Assembly: GCA_963747715.1 (NCBI GenBank)
Contig: CAVVGB010000009.1
Location: forward strand, 496,001-560,000
Direction: 5' to 3'
Source of the DNA: CAVVGB01 sp963747715
GTDB taxonomy: Bacteria; Actinomycetota; Thermoleophilia; Gaiellales; Gaiellaceae
DNA length: 64,000 bases
This document shows positions 26,218 through 35,141 of this stretch, in pieces (the first letter of the stretch is position 1; each line of letters starts with the position of its first letter). The position numbers were made by a program, and so were the translations under genes. Below the pieces are notes generated by a model that had not been told where the DNA came from, did not search any database, and saw only the letters and a program-made list of their open reading frames with translations.

Positions 26218-27540
26218 ATGAAGAGCGTTTTTCGCGTTTTCGTCCTAGCGCTCGTGGCGACCGGGCTGCTTGCGTTTCCGCTCGGAGCGCAAGGGGGCCA
26301 CACGAGCGATCCGCGAACGAGCAACCTCCAGCCCAGGGGGCACATCGTCGAACCGGCGAGCTTGTTGAACCCGGCGATCGCCAATCCAGACATCCACACG
26401 GACATCGCGTTCTGGGGCAACTACGCGATCCAGGGGAACTGGGACGGCTTCAACATCCGCGACATCTCGAATCCGGATAACCCGACGCAGGTATCGCGGA
26501 CGTTCTGCAACGGCGACCAGGGCGACGTGGTCGTGTGGGACGACATCATCGTCCGCTCGTGGAACTCGAACGCCCCGGGGACGACGACGTGTGACGGACA
26601 GCTGGTTCCTGCCGGGTTCGAGGGGCTCCACGTCTTCGATGCCAGCAACGTTGCAAATCCGCAGCTCGTCGCCAGCGTGGATCTGCCGTGCGGTTCGCAC
26701 ACGGCCACCGGCGTCCCGGACCTCGCCAACGACCGGCTGCTGATCTACAACGGCAACTCCGGCGCGGCGTGTCCGTGGATCGACATCGTCGAGGTGCCGC
26801 TGGACGACCCGTCCGAGGCTGCTTTCATCAGGAACGAGCCGGCAGATCACACCTGCCACGACATCGGCGTCATCCTCGGCAAGGCGATGAAGGCCGCGTG
26901 CGCCGGCGGGCCGGGTGTCCGTGTGTTCAGCCTGGCCGGTCCGAATGGCCTCGAGGATCCGGAGATGCTCTTCCACATTGAGGAGCCCGGCGTAACGATC
27001 GGCCACTCGGCTGCCTGGTCGTGGGACGGCAAGAAGATCGTCTTCGGCCACGAGCCCGGCGGCGGCGTGGACGACCAGTGCAAGGCGACCGACCCGGTCA
27101 TCAACCGGACGTATTTCTTCTACGACGGCAACACCGGCGCGAAGGTCGGGCAGTGGACGCTGCCGCGGCCCCAGTCGAACGCCGAGAACTGCACGCTGCA
27201 CAACCTGAACGTCGTACCGCTTCGCAGCGGCCGCGACATTCTCGTGCACGGCTCGTACCAGTCGGGAACGAGCGTCGTGGAATTCACCGATCCGCAGAAT
27301 CCGAAGGAGCTGGCGTGGAGCGATCCCCCGCCGATCCCGGTGACGTTCCCGACGCCGTTTTGCCAGCCTCCGGGGTGTGAGCTGGGCGGCGTGTGGTCGT
27401 CCTATTGGTACAACGGGTTCATCTACGAGACGCACATCAACGAAGGCTTGAACATCTACCAGTTCACCGGGAAGCAGACCAGGCGCGCCATGAGTGTGGG
27501 GCACCTGAACCCGCAAACCCAGGAGTTCACGATCCCGTAG
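26218..27540 (+). CDS. secreted LVIVD-repeat protein, copy 1
   Basis: This 440-residue protein has a Sec signal peptide (about residues 1-26, ending FPLGAQG). Beta-propeller-like repeats follow, with LVIVD-type strands such as GFNIRDISNPDNP and GLHVFDASNVANP. Positions shared with copies 2 and 3 include PCGSHTAT, CHDIGVILG, GHEPGGG, ENCTLHNLNVVP, SSYWYNGFIYE and the end HLNPQTQE. The conserved Cys and His suggest disulfides or a metal site. Family function is unknown; a cell-surface role is inferred from the signal. A strong terminator follows. Confidence 0.85.
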   Translation: MKSVFRVFVLALVATGLLAFPLGAQGGHTSDPRTSNLQPRGHIVEPASLLNPAIANPDIHTDIAFWGNYAIQGNWDGFNIRDISNPDNPTQVSRTFCNGDQGDVVVWDDIIVRSWNSNAPGTTTCDGQLVPAGFEGLHVFDASNVANPQLVASVDLPCGSHTATGVPDLANDRLLIYNGNSGAACPWIDIVEVPLDDPSEAAFIRNEPADHTCHDIGVILGKAMKAACAGGPGVRVFSLAGPNGLEDPEMLFHIEEPGVTIGHSAAWSWDGKKIVFGHEPGGGVDDQCKATDPVINRTYFFYDGNTGAKVGQWTLPRPQSNAENCTLHNLNVVPLRSGRDILVHGSYQSGTSVVEFTDPQNPKELAWSDPPPIPVTFPTPFCQPPGCELGGVWSSYWYNGFIYETHINEGLNIYQFTGKQTRRAMSVGHLNPQTQEFTIP

Positions 27541-27561
27541 GGAGCGGGTTCGCAGGACGCA

Positions 27562-27587
27562 GAGAGGGCGGCTTCGGCCGCCCTCTC
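27562..27587 (+). terminator. terminator hairpin after LVIVD copy 1
   Basis: GAGAGGGCGGC and GCCGCCCTCTC form an 11-bp stem closed by a TTCG tetraloop, 20 bases after the stop. The same stem recurs after copies 2 and 3. Confidence 0.8.
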
Positions 27588-27608
27588 GCTTCCTGAGATA
27601 GTGCGGCC

Positions 27609-28211
27609 GTGCTCCTTTACGACAGCCCGGTCTCCGGCAACTGCTACAAGGTGCGCCTCCTGCTCGCTCACCTCGGCATTCCGTACGAGCGACGCGGGCT
27701 CGACGTGGCCGATCGCTCCGACCGGCCGGACGTGCTCGAAGGGCTGAACCCCTCCCTGCGCATACCGACGCTCGTGCTCGACGACGGCCGGCCGCTCGGC
27801 GAATCCGGCGCGATCCTGTGGTACTTCGCCGAGGGGACGAGGTTCGTCCCCGAGGATCGCTACGAGCGGGCGCAGGTGCTGCAGTGGATGTTCTTCGAGC
27901 AGTACGACCACGAGCCCGCCCTCGCAGTCGTCCGCTTCTGGGTCGCGTACTCCGGCCGGCCCGAGGCGTTCGCCGACCGGCTCGAAGAGCGCATGGAGGC
28001 GGGCTACAAGGCGCTCGACGCCATGGAAGGGCATCTCGGCGAAGGCAGGGACTACTTCGTCGGCTCGAGCCTCTCGCTCGCCGACATCGTCCTCTACGCG
28101 TACACCCACGTGGCTCCCGAAGGCGGGTTCGACCTCGGTCGCTATCCAACCATTCGCTCCTGGCTCGACCGCGTCGCGGTCGAGCCCGGCCACATTCCCA
28201 TGGATGCTTAG
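27609..28211 (+). CDS. glutathione S-transferase-like protein
   Basis: This 200-residue protein starts at GTG 27609. The N-terminal thioredoxin-like domain has SPVSGNCYKVRLLLAHLGIPY, LNPSLRIPTLVLDDG and GESGAILWYFAEG (cis-Pro and the glutathione-binding ES). A helical C-terminal domain has SLSLADIVLYAYTH. GST-fold proteins conjugate or reduce electrophiles, though most actinobacteria lack glutathione, so the thiol partner is uncertain. It lies alone between two LVIVD units and just after a terminator. Confidence 0.88.
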   Translation: MLLYDSPVSGNCYKVRLLLAHLGIPYERRGLDVADRSDRPDVLEGLNPSLRIPTLVLDDGRPLGESGAILWYFAEGTRFVPEDRYERAQVLQWMFFEQYDHEPALAVVRFWVAYSGRPEAFADRLEERMEAGYKALDAMEGHLGEGRDYFVGSSLSLADIVLYAYTHVAPEGGFDLGRYPTIRSWLDRVAVEPGHIPMDA

Positions 28212-28226
28212 CTCGGGCCGGTCTCC

Positions 28227-28256
28227 TTGACAGAAATGTGCAAGTCCGGGGAGAGT
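28227..28256 (+). promoter_or_regulatory. candidate promoter of LVIVD gene 2
   Basis: TTGACA at 28227-28232 begins 44 bases before the leader block, matching copy 1. The -10 region (GAGAGTGAC) is less clear. It is supported mainly by position. Confidence 0.4.
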
Positions 28257-28270
28257 GACCGGTTCCAGTA

Positions 28271-28361
28271 GGGGGAGCAGTTCCGAGCTCGCGGGATTTT
28301 CGCGGCCAGGTCTCGGGGGAGGCGGGCGACGCTCCTGTCGACGGTTCGAACAGGAGGTTCG
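28271..28361 (+). promoter_or_regulatory. structured 5' leader, LVIVD copy 2: Shine-Dalgarno-sequestering hairpin
   Basis: CTCCTGT at 28332-28338 pairs with ACAGGAG at 28350-28356 over an 11-base loop in which CGA can pair with TCG. The ribosome binding site AGGAGG is in the 3' arm. Upstream, GGGGGAGC at 28271-28278 is complementary to GCTCC in the anti-SD arm, so the two pairings exclude each other. The block TTTTCGCGGC..AGGTCTCGGGGGAG is shared with copy 3. Confidence 0.65.
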
Positions 28362-29888
28362 ATGAGCATTCGCAAACTTGCCATCGTCTGTACGTTCGTG
28401 CTCGCGGCGGCGCTGCCATTGAGCGCAGCATCGGCGCAGGTCGTCGACGCCACGAGCACGTTCACATACACGAAGAACATGCATCCGCTTGGATTTTCGG
28501 AGAACACCGTCCCACTCGACAACAATGTGCCGGGGAACGGCGTTTTCAACTCCGACCTGGCCTTCCAAGGGAAGATGGCCGTCCAGGGCACGTACTCGGG
28601 CTTCCGGCTGATCGACGTCGCCGATCCTGAGGATCCGCAGCAAATCATCGACTGGACGGAGTGCGCAAGCCCGACGAACACCGTCGGGAACCAGGGCGAC
28701 GTGATCATCTGGGGCGACTTCATCTTCAGGTCGTGGAACTCGGGGACCCCGGCTCCGCGGTATCCAGCAGGGCACCCACTGGCGGGTCAGACCATTCCGG
28801 TCACCGACCCGGCGCGGTTCACGACGCCGGGGGCGTTCTGCGGCGACTGGGCCATGTTCCGCGAGCCGGCTGCAGAGGGGCTCCCCGAGCGTGGCCAGGA
28901 AGGCGTGCACGTCATCGACATCAGCGACCCGCAGAACCCTGACGTCGTCGGATTCGTCGACACGCCGTGCGGGTCGCACACGGAGACGCTCGTGCCCGAC
29001 CTCGAGAATGGCCGATTGTTGATCTACAGCAACTCGTCCGCCAACACCACGTTCGGCTCACCGGAGCCCGGATCAACGCCCGCCTCGTGCGCCGGCATCG
29101 ACATCATCGAGGTGCCGCTCGACGACCCGGCCTCGGCTTCGTACCTGCGTTTCGAGATGGCCGGTGACGAGACGGAGGAGGAGCATCACTCCTGCCACGA
29201 CACGGGCGTGATCCTAGGTGACGCCAACCTGGTGGCATGCTCTGGGACCGCCGGTGGCACCAACACCGGCGTGAACGTGTTCACGGTCGATCCCGCTCTC
29301 GGCGGATCGAAGGAAGATCCCAAGTGGCTCTACCACAAGGTGACGGGCGGCATCTCGCTCGGCCACTCCGCCTCGTTCACGTGGGACGGTGAAGTCCTCA
29401 TCGTCGGACACGAGCCGGGAGGCGGTAGCGGCGCAGAGTGTGAGGCAACCGACGACCCGCTCAGGCGCACGTTCTTCTACCTCGATGCGCAAACCGGCGA
29501 GTCACTCGGCCAGTTCACGATCCCACGGCCGCAAACGAACGTCGAGAACTGCACCACCCACAACTACAACGTCGTTCCCACGGACAAGCGCTACGTCATG
29601 GTGAGCGGCAACTACCAGTCGGGGATCAGCGTGATCGACTTCACCGATCCAGAGAACGCGAGGGAGATCGCGTTCGCCGACCCAGCTCCACTTGTCGACC
29701 CGAATCCACCGGTCGGCATCGAGCTCGGCGGCGACTGGTCGACCTATTGGTACAACGGCTTCATCTATGAGTCCGACATCACGCGCGGGCTCATCATCTG
29801 GAACCTCAGCGACCGGGCAGTGGCAGGGGCCAAGAAGCTGCCGCGGCTGAACCCGCAGACGCAGGAGAGCACGTTCGAAATGAAATAG
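28362..29888 (+). CDS. secreted LVIVD-repeat protein, copy 2
   Basis: This 508-residue paralogue starts with a Sec signal peptide (LAIVCTFVLAAALPLSAASA). FTYTKNMHPLGF follows, also present in copy 3. Propeller-like repeats include GFRLIDVADPEDP and GVHVIDISDPQNP. The shared Cys/His positions PCGSHTET, CHDTGVILG, GHEPGGG and ENCTTHNYNVVP are intact. It is about 70 residues longer than copy 1, with an insert around residues 125-160 and another before CHD. Function unknown; expected to be exported. Confidence 0.87.
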   Translation: MSIRKLAIVCTFVLAAALPLSAASAQVVDATSTFTYTKNMHPLGFSENTVPLDNNVPGNGVFNSDLAFQGKMAVQGTYSGFRLIDVADPEDPQQIIDWTECASPTNTVGNQGDVIIWGDFIFRSWNSGTPAPRYPAGHPLAGQTIPVTDPARFTTPGAFCGDWAMFREPAAEGLPERGQEGVHVIDISDPQNPDVVGFVDTPCGSHTETLVPDLENGRLLIYSNSSANTTFGSPEPGSTPASCAGIDIIEVPLDDPASASYLRFEMAGDETEEEHHSCHDTGVILGDANLVACSGTAGGTNTGVNVFTVDPALGGSKEDPKWLYHKVTGGISLGHSASFTWDGEVLIVGHEPGGGSGAECEATDDPLRRTFFYLDAQTGESLGQFTIPRPQTNVENCTTHNYNVVPTDKRYVMVSGNYQSGISVIDFTDPENAREIAFADPAPLVDPNPPVGIELGGDWSTYWYNGFIYESDITRGLIIWNLSDRAVAGAKKLPRLNPQTQESTFEMK

Positions 29889-29908
29889 GCCTCCCGCTCT
29901 TGGGTACC

Positions 29909-29934
29909 GAGAGGGCGGCCACGGCCGCCCTCTC
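29909..29934 (+). terminator. terminator hairpin after LVIVD copy 2
   Basis: GAGAGGGCGGC (29909-29919) and GCCGCCCTCTC (29924-29934) form the same 11-bp stem as at 27562 and 31939, followed by CGCGTTTTGGG. Confidence 0.8.
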
Positions 29935-29945
29935 GCGTTTTGGGC

Positions 29946-29975
29946 TTGAATCGCGCATGGAGACTGTGAAAGACT
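29946..29975 (+). promoter_or_regulatory. candidate promoter of LVIVD gene 3
   Basis: TTGAAT at 29946-29951 is followed after 18 bases by AAGACT (29970-29975). This resembles the TTGACA/GAGACT pair before copy 1 at the same distance from the leader. Confidence 0.45.
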
Positions 29976-29988
29976 GCGCGGCGGTATA

Positions 29989-30083
29989 GGGGAGCCAGCC
30001 GGGCTCGCGAGCATCCTTTTCGCGGCGAGGTCTCGGGGGAGAGCGGGGCGAAGCTCCTGTGGTGTAACCGAACGGGAGGTTCG
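29989..30083 (+). promoter_or_regulatory. structured 5' leader, LVIVD copy 3: Shine-Dalgarno-sequestering hairpin
   Basis: CTCCTGT at 30054-30060 pairs with ACGGGAG at 30072-30078, where one pair has become G-U. The loop is again 11 bases, and an inner GGT can pair with ACC where copy 2 has CGA and TCG. This change on both sides of the stem argues that the structure is conserved. GGGGAGCC at 29989-29996 is complementary to the anti-SD arm. Confidence 0.65.
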
Positions 30084-31919
30084 ATGAGTCCTCGCAAGCT
30101 GGCCATCGCGTGCGTTTTCGTGCTCGCCGTGGTGGCCCTTCCACTCAGTGCTTCGGCCGCGCCCGTCGACGACGCCGTGAGCACATTCACCTACACGAAG
30201 AACCTGCATCCACTCGGGTTCTCCGAACGCGCCGTTCCTGCCGAAAACGCCACGCCCGGGCAGGGCGTGTTCAACTCCGATCTCGCCTTCTGGGGCAAGC
30301 GGGCCTACCAGGGAACGTACAACGGATTCCGAATCATCGACGTGTCCGACCCGGAGAATCCCGTCGAGATCGTCAAGTACGAGAACTGCGTCAGCCCGAC
30401 TTCCACCAACGGAAGCCAGGGCGACGTGGTTGTCTGGGGAGACGTGCTCGTCCGCTCGTGGGATGCGCCACGGAACGTGGCAGACCCGGCCCTCCGCACG
30501 TGCGGTGAGATCGTGACGCCCCAGAACCAGGAGGGCGTGCACATCTTCGATATCAGCGACCCGGCGCACCCCGTTGCGGTCAAGTTCGTCCAGACGCCGT
30601 GCGGCTCGCACACGGCGACCGGCGTGCCGGACCTAGAAAACAACCGACTGCTCATTTACAACAGCGCGTCGTCGGGGGCCGCCAACTGCCGCGGCATCGA
30701 CATCCTCGAGGTTCCGCTCGACGATCCGGCCTCCGCGTCGTTCCTGCGCTTCGAGCCCTCGGGCACGCCGCTCGTCGGCCTGCCCAACCTCGTGACGGTG
30801 GACGCGCCGCTCGTCGGCGGCCGGCACGTACGGGGCCAGTGCCTCGAACTGGCATCCAGATCCGACCGTCGAAGGAGTGTCCGGCCCGATCGTGCTCGTG
30901 AACGCCGCTGCGAATCGGCCGCGTTCCCGACTGCGACGTCCGACGCAGGGCTGCGGCCCGCTGGTCGGCTTCCCGGCCGGCGCGATCGCACTGATCGATC
31001 GCGGGACGTGCACGTTCCTCGACAAGGTCCACAACGCCGAGGACGCTAGGGCGGTCGCGATGATCGTCGTCAACAACGCCGCCGGGACGCCCGGCGACGA
31101 TGGGCGGCGACGACCACACGGTGATGATTCCGTCCGGCATGGTCTCCCAGGCCGACGGGGACACCATCAAGGCCGGGCCTGTCCGGCCAAGCGGGAAGCT
31201 CAGCAGGGCTCCCGGCGCAGTCGACGTCGACCGGCCTTGCCACGACACGTCGGTCATCCTCGGGCGACGTGATGATGGCCGCCTGTGCCGGCGGCAACGG
31301 CGTCAGTGCATGGAGCATGGATCCGGCCGACGGCGGTTCGCTCGAAGATCCGCAGCTCCTCTACTCAATGAACCACGGGACCGGTATCGGCCACACGGCC
31401 GCGTTCACGTGGGACGGCAAGTACATCATCTTCGGCCACGAGCCCGGCGGCGGCACCCAGGCGATGTGCCAGGCGACGAGCGGTGACTTCAACCGCACGA
31501 TCTGGTTCCTGGACGCCGAAACCGGTGAAACGGCCGGAGAGTTCCTCCATCCACGGCCGCAGTCGAACCTCGAAAACTGCACGTGGCACAACCTGAACGT
31601 GGTCCCGACGGACAAGCGCTACGTGTTCGTGAGCGGTAACTACCAGTCGGGCATCTCGGTGGTCGACTTCACCGACGTGGCGAACCCGAGGGAGATCGCG
31701 TTTGCCGATCCCGCTCCGCTCGCTGACCCGAATCCTCCGACCGGCATCGAGCCCGGCGGAGACTGGTCGACGTATTGGTACAACGGGTTCATCTACGAGT
31801 CCGACATGACTCGGGGCCTGCTCATCTGGAACCTCACCGACCGAGCGGTGGCCGGCGCCAGGAAGTTCGGCCACCTGAACCCGCAGACGCTCGAGACGTC
31901 CTTCGAGCTGAAGCGGTAA
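30084..31919 (+). pseudogene. secreted LVIVD-repeat protein with inserted PA domain, copy 3 (three apparent frameshifts)
   Basis: The gene begins with a signal peptide (LAIACVFVLAVVALPLSASA) and FTYTKNLHPLGF as in copy 2. After FLRFEPSG the frame moves +1 near 30818, again near 31092 and near 31261 (a GGG run), returning to the starting frame. Joining the pieces gives about 610 residues. The insert between FLRFE and CHDTSVILGD is a protease-associated (PA) domain: GPLVGFPAGAIALIDRG, CTFLDKVHNAEDA, MIVVNNAAGTP. Downstream GHEPGGG, ENCTWHNLNVVP and HLNPQTLE are intact. All shifts are single inserted bases, so the gene may be functional and mis-sequenced. Confidence 0.75.
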
Positions 31920-31938
31920 GCCCAGCTCCGTTCGAACC

Positions 31939-31964
31939 GAGAGGGCGGCTGCGGCCGCCCTCTC
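31939..31964 (+). terminator. terminator hairpin after LVIVD copy 3
   Basis: GAGAGGGCGGC, a TGCG loop and GCCGCCCTCTC form a stem identical to those after copies 1 and 2. It may also end the convergent response-regulator transcript. Confidence 0.8.
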
Positions 31965-31977
31965 GTCGTTAACCGCA

Positions 31978-32683
31978 CTAGGCAGCCGACGCGACCAGCC
32001 GGTAGCCCACTCCCCACACGTTGAGGACGAAGGCGGTCTCGCTCGCCTGGCCGAGCTTGCGGCGCAGGCGGCTCGCGTGCGAGTCGAGCGTGCGCGTCCG
32101 GCCCAAGGAGCGGAAGCCCCAGACGTTTCGCAGCAGCTCTTCCTTCTTGAACACGCGCTCAGGGTCCTCGGCGAGCGCCACGAGCAGCTCGTACTCCTTG
32201 GCCGAGAGCTGAACCTGCTCGCCGCCCACGCGCACCGTGCGCGAGGCAAGGTCGATCTCGAGATCGCACACGGCGAGACCGGGCGTGGCGCGGCCCGTTG
32301 GAGCGGCGAAGGACGGCGCGCATGCGCGCGAGCAGCTCGTCGTAGACGAACGGCTTGCACAGGTAGTCGTCGCAGCCACGGTCGAAGCCGCGTACGCGGT
32401 CGACCGGCTCGGCGCGGGCGCTGACGATGATCACCGGCACGTCGCGATCCCACGCGCGCCCGGGCGCGCCCTCGCGCAGCCGAGCGCAGAGGTCGAAGCC
32501 CGAGCCGTCCGGCAGCACGGCGTCCAGAAGAACCAACGCGGGAGAGGCGGTCTCGACGAGCTCGAGCGCGTCGCCTACGCGGGCGGCGGAGAGCACGTCG
32601 AAGCCGTCATCGGTCAGCTGCTGCTCGAGGAAGGAGCGTGTCGCCGGCTCGTTCTCGACCAAGACGATCGTGCTCTCCGCCAT
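31978..32683 (-). CDS. OmpR-family response regulator, apparent frameshift
   Basis: The receiver domain starts at ATG 32683 (MAESTIVLVENEP), with phospho-acceptor Asp54 in VLLDAVLPDG, Ser/Thr switch IIVSARAEP and CKPF. After AVLRRSN an extra G in a GGG run near 32295 shifts the frame. The frame that follows encodes a winged-helix DNA-binding domain (LSAKEYELLVALAEDP, TLDSHASRLRRKLG, VWGVGYRLV) ending at 31978. The intact protein would be about 234 residues. No cognate kinase lies beside it. Confidence 0.83.
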
Positions 32684-32889
32684 GGCGGCGAAAGTAGCAC
32701 CGGCTCTCGCCGCCTCAACAGATGTCCTTTACGGAAAAACAGTGACAAGGCGTCGACAGCGTGCTTCACAGCCGTCCGGAGCGGACGACGCCGTCCTGAC
32801 CTTGACGGCGAGAAGCTTCGGGACGGAGGATCGAAGCGCTCGACGTCCGAGGCTCTTCCGTTCAGCGAACAGACCTGCCGCCGCCTGCC

Positions 32890-33117
32890 ATGCCCCCTCG
32901 CTGGAAGACGGCCGTCGTCGTGTGGACTGGCGATCTACCCGAGCATCACGCTGATCTTGTGGCTCACCGGACCGACGATGCAGAGTTGGCCGTTAGCGGT
33001 GCGCACGCTCGTGATCACCCTCGGCGTCGTGCTCTGATGGTCTTCGTTCTGATCCCAGCTTTGCAGCGCCTGTTGGGCCCCTGGCTGCGCGGGGCTAAAG
33101 CGTCAGAGCCGTCCTGA
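32890..33117 (+). CDS. small membrane protein (two apparent indels)
   Basis: The start MPPRWKTAVVVW continues after one extra base near 32927 as LAIYPSITLILWLTGP, and returns to the first frame near 33034 as MVFVLIPALQRLLGPWLRG. The intact protein would be about 76 residues with two membrane helices. Similar segments form the C terminus of some antibiotic-biosynthesis-monooxygenase proteins and also occur alone. Role unknown. It converges with, and overlaps, the UbiB-like gene by 23 bases. Confidence 0.65.
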   Translation: MPPRWKTAVVVWTGDLPEHHADLVAHRTDDAELAVSGAHARDHPRRRALMVFVLIPALQRLLGPWLRGAKASEPS

Positions 33118-34776
33118 ACGGATCACGCCCCACACGAGCCAGAAGCCGAGCAGCGCCGACGACGCTGAACCCGATCACGGACAGGAAGTGCAGGCCCCAG
33201 ATCTGCGGGCCGTCCTCCGCGAAGATCCCGATGATGCTCGACCCGAGCACGCCGGCCGCCGCGATCACCGCGACGACGAGCCGGTTTACGACCTTGTCCA
33301 TCTGGTGTGACAGGTCTTCCAGCCCCTCGTGCCGGAAGCCGATCTCGATCTGGCCGTCGCGCGTCTGCTCGAGCGTGTCGTAGATCTGGTACGGCAGCGC
33401 GTGCAGCATGCGCGCGTAGTTCTCGACCTCGGTGCGGGCCCGTCGCGCGATCCGCTGCGGCGTGAAGCGCTCGAGCATGAGCTCGCGCGCGTACGGCTTC
33501 GCCACGTCGAAGACGTTGAAGTCGGGGTAGAGCTCCATGCCGACCGAGCCGAGCGTCGCGATCGCCCGGTCGAGCATCACGAAGCGGGTCGGAAGCTGCA
33601 GGTGCATGCGGTAGATGAGCGAGAACGCCTCGCGGATCACCTGCACGGGGTCGATCTCCGAGAGGCTCGCGCCGTAGTAGCGGTAGTACACGTCCCGGAG
33701 CTCCTGCACGAACTCGGCTTCCTGCTCCCTCGGGTACTTGACTCCGAGAGCGCTGAGACGGCGCGGCAGGGCGTCGATGCGCTCGTTGACGGTGTCGATG
33801 AAGAGACCGGTCAGCTTCGACATGTCGTCGTCGGAGAGCTTCCCGGCCATCCCGAAGTCGACGAGGCCGATCTGCTCGCTCGCCTCGAGCACGAGGATGT
33901 TCGACGGATGCGGGTCGGCGTGGAAGAACCCGTGCCGGAAGATCATCGTCATCCAGGCCTCGGCGATCAGGTACGCGAGCCGGCGGCGCTCCTCGTCCGT
34001 GTAGCGCGTGACGTCCAGATCCCTGAGATGAACGCCCTCGAGGTACTCGAGCGTGAGCACGCGCGAGCGCGAGTAGCTCCAGTACACGCGCGGGACCCGC
34101 ACGTGCGGGATGACCGGCGAAGTGACGGTGGAACTGCTCCGCGTGCCGCGCCTCCATCCGGTAGTCGAGCTCCTGGCGGATCGTGCGCGCGAACTCGTCG
34201 ACGAGCGCGACCGAGTCGATGAACTGGAGCGCCTTCACCCGTTCGCGGACGAGGCGCGCGACCTGGTACAGGAGCTCGAGGTCGGCCTCGATCGTGCCGG
34301 GCGCGTCCGGCCGCTGCACCTTGACGGCGACGCGGCGCCCGTTCGGAAGCACCGCCTTGTGCACCTGGCCGATCGACGCGGCCGCCACGGGCTCGCGCTC
34401 GAACTCGAGGAAGAGCTGCTCGACGTCGAGGCCGAGCTCTTCGCGGATGACACGCTCGACGTCCTCGTACGGGAACTGCGTGACCTGGTCCTGGAGCGCC
34501 TGCAGCTCGAAGACGATGTCCGGCGGGACGACGTCGGGGCGCGTCGAGAGGAGCTGTCCGAACTTCACGAACGTCGGCCCGAGCTCGTCGAGCATCTGGC
34601 GCAGGCGCTGGCCGCGGGTCGAGCCTTCGTCGCCCGGCTCGAGCTCGTGCTGGCGGCGCGTGCGCACGCCGCCGGCAGGCGCGACTCGAACAGGTAGCCG
34701 AAGCCGTGCTTGGCGGCGACCTGTGCGATCTCGGAGACGCGGCCGAGCTGCCGGACGGCCGGACGGCGTAGCTCAC
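33095..34776 (-). CDS. AarF/ABC1/UbiB-family atypical kinase (three apparent indels)
   Basis: This kinase-like protein of about 560 residues shows LGRVSEIAQVAAKHGFGYLFE, LGPTFVKFGQLLSTRPD, AAASIGQVHKA, VAVKVQRP, FFHADPHPSN (catalytic Asp) and VDFGMAGKLSDDD. Two C-terminal hydrophobic helices suggest membrane anchoring. UbiB-like kinases support isoprenoid quinone or lipid homeostasis. GTG 34776 overlaps the phasin-like stop as GTGA. The frame changes near 34757, 34674 and 34116 while the protein similarity continues, so the gene is probably intact in the organism. Confidence 0.85.
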
Positions 34777-35141
34777 GGACGCGGGGCGGGAAGCGGCGTC
34801 GGCTGGCGCTCGACCAGGCGCAGGCGGTGCTCGAGCTGCGCGAGCCTGAGCTCGAGCTCCTCGTACTCGCGCCGTGTGACGAGCCCGACCTCTCGGAAGA
34901 CCCCGCTGAGCGTGGAGCCGCGCGCTCGCCGAGGCGAAGGGCGTCGCCGCGCCAGCGCCCCATCATGTCGTCGACGAGCTCGCGCGCGTCCTCGCGCGTC
35001 AGCTTCCCCTTGCCGGCCAGCTCGTCGACGAGCTCGTCGACGCGCTCCTTCGTCAGCGCGACGGCGCCGACGCCCGCCAGGAAGCTCTCTTCCGCGAAAT
35101 CGCGCAGCGACTTGGCGGACTGACTCAGCGCGCTCGGCCAT
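34773..35141 (-). CDS. phasin-like coiled-coil protein (two apparent indels)
   Basis: From ATG 35141 the inferred protein of about 122 residues reads MAER, then SQSAKSLRDFAEESFLAG, KERVDELVDELAGKGKLTR, EDARELVDDMMGRW, then after a second shift near 34915 LSGVFREVGLVTRREYEEL and a coiled-coil end. The pattern resembles the polyhydroxyalkanoate-granule (phasin) family, members of which often precede AarF/UbiB genes. A role in membrane or granule association is inferred. Start and reading frame are uncertain because of the indels. Confidence 0.6.
   Translation of the reverse strand: MAERAESVRQVAARFRGRELPGGRRRRRADEGARRRARRRAGRQGEADARGRARARRRHDGALARRRPSPRRARGSTLSGVFREVGLVTRREYEELELRLAQLEHRLRLVERQPTPLPAPRP

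Noticed and set aside
26245..28431. 728-codon minus-strand open frame over LVIVD copy 1 and GST
   Set aside because: Antisense to two well-supported genes, Arg-rich, and it crosses a terminator hairpin.
26138..30083. Known riboswitch class (c-di-GMP, cobalamin, SAM/SAH, c-di-AMP, ZTP) for the LVIVD leaders
   Set aside because: I could not find the hallmark core motifs of these classes in any of the three leaders.
30084..31919. Programmed frameshifting in LVIVD copy 3
   Set aside because: Three separate +1 shifts, at least one in a plain GGG run, with similar shifts in unrelated genes, point to sequence error rather than recoding.
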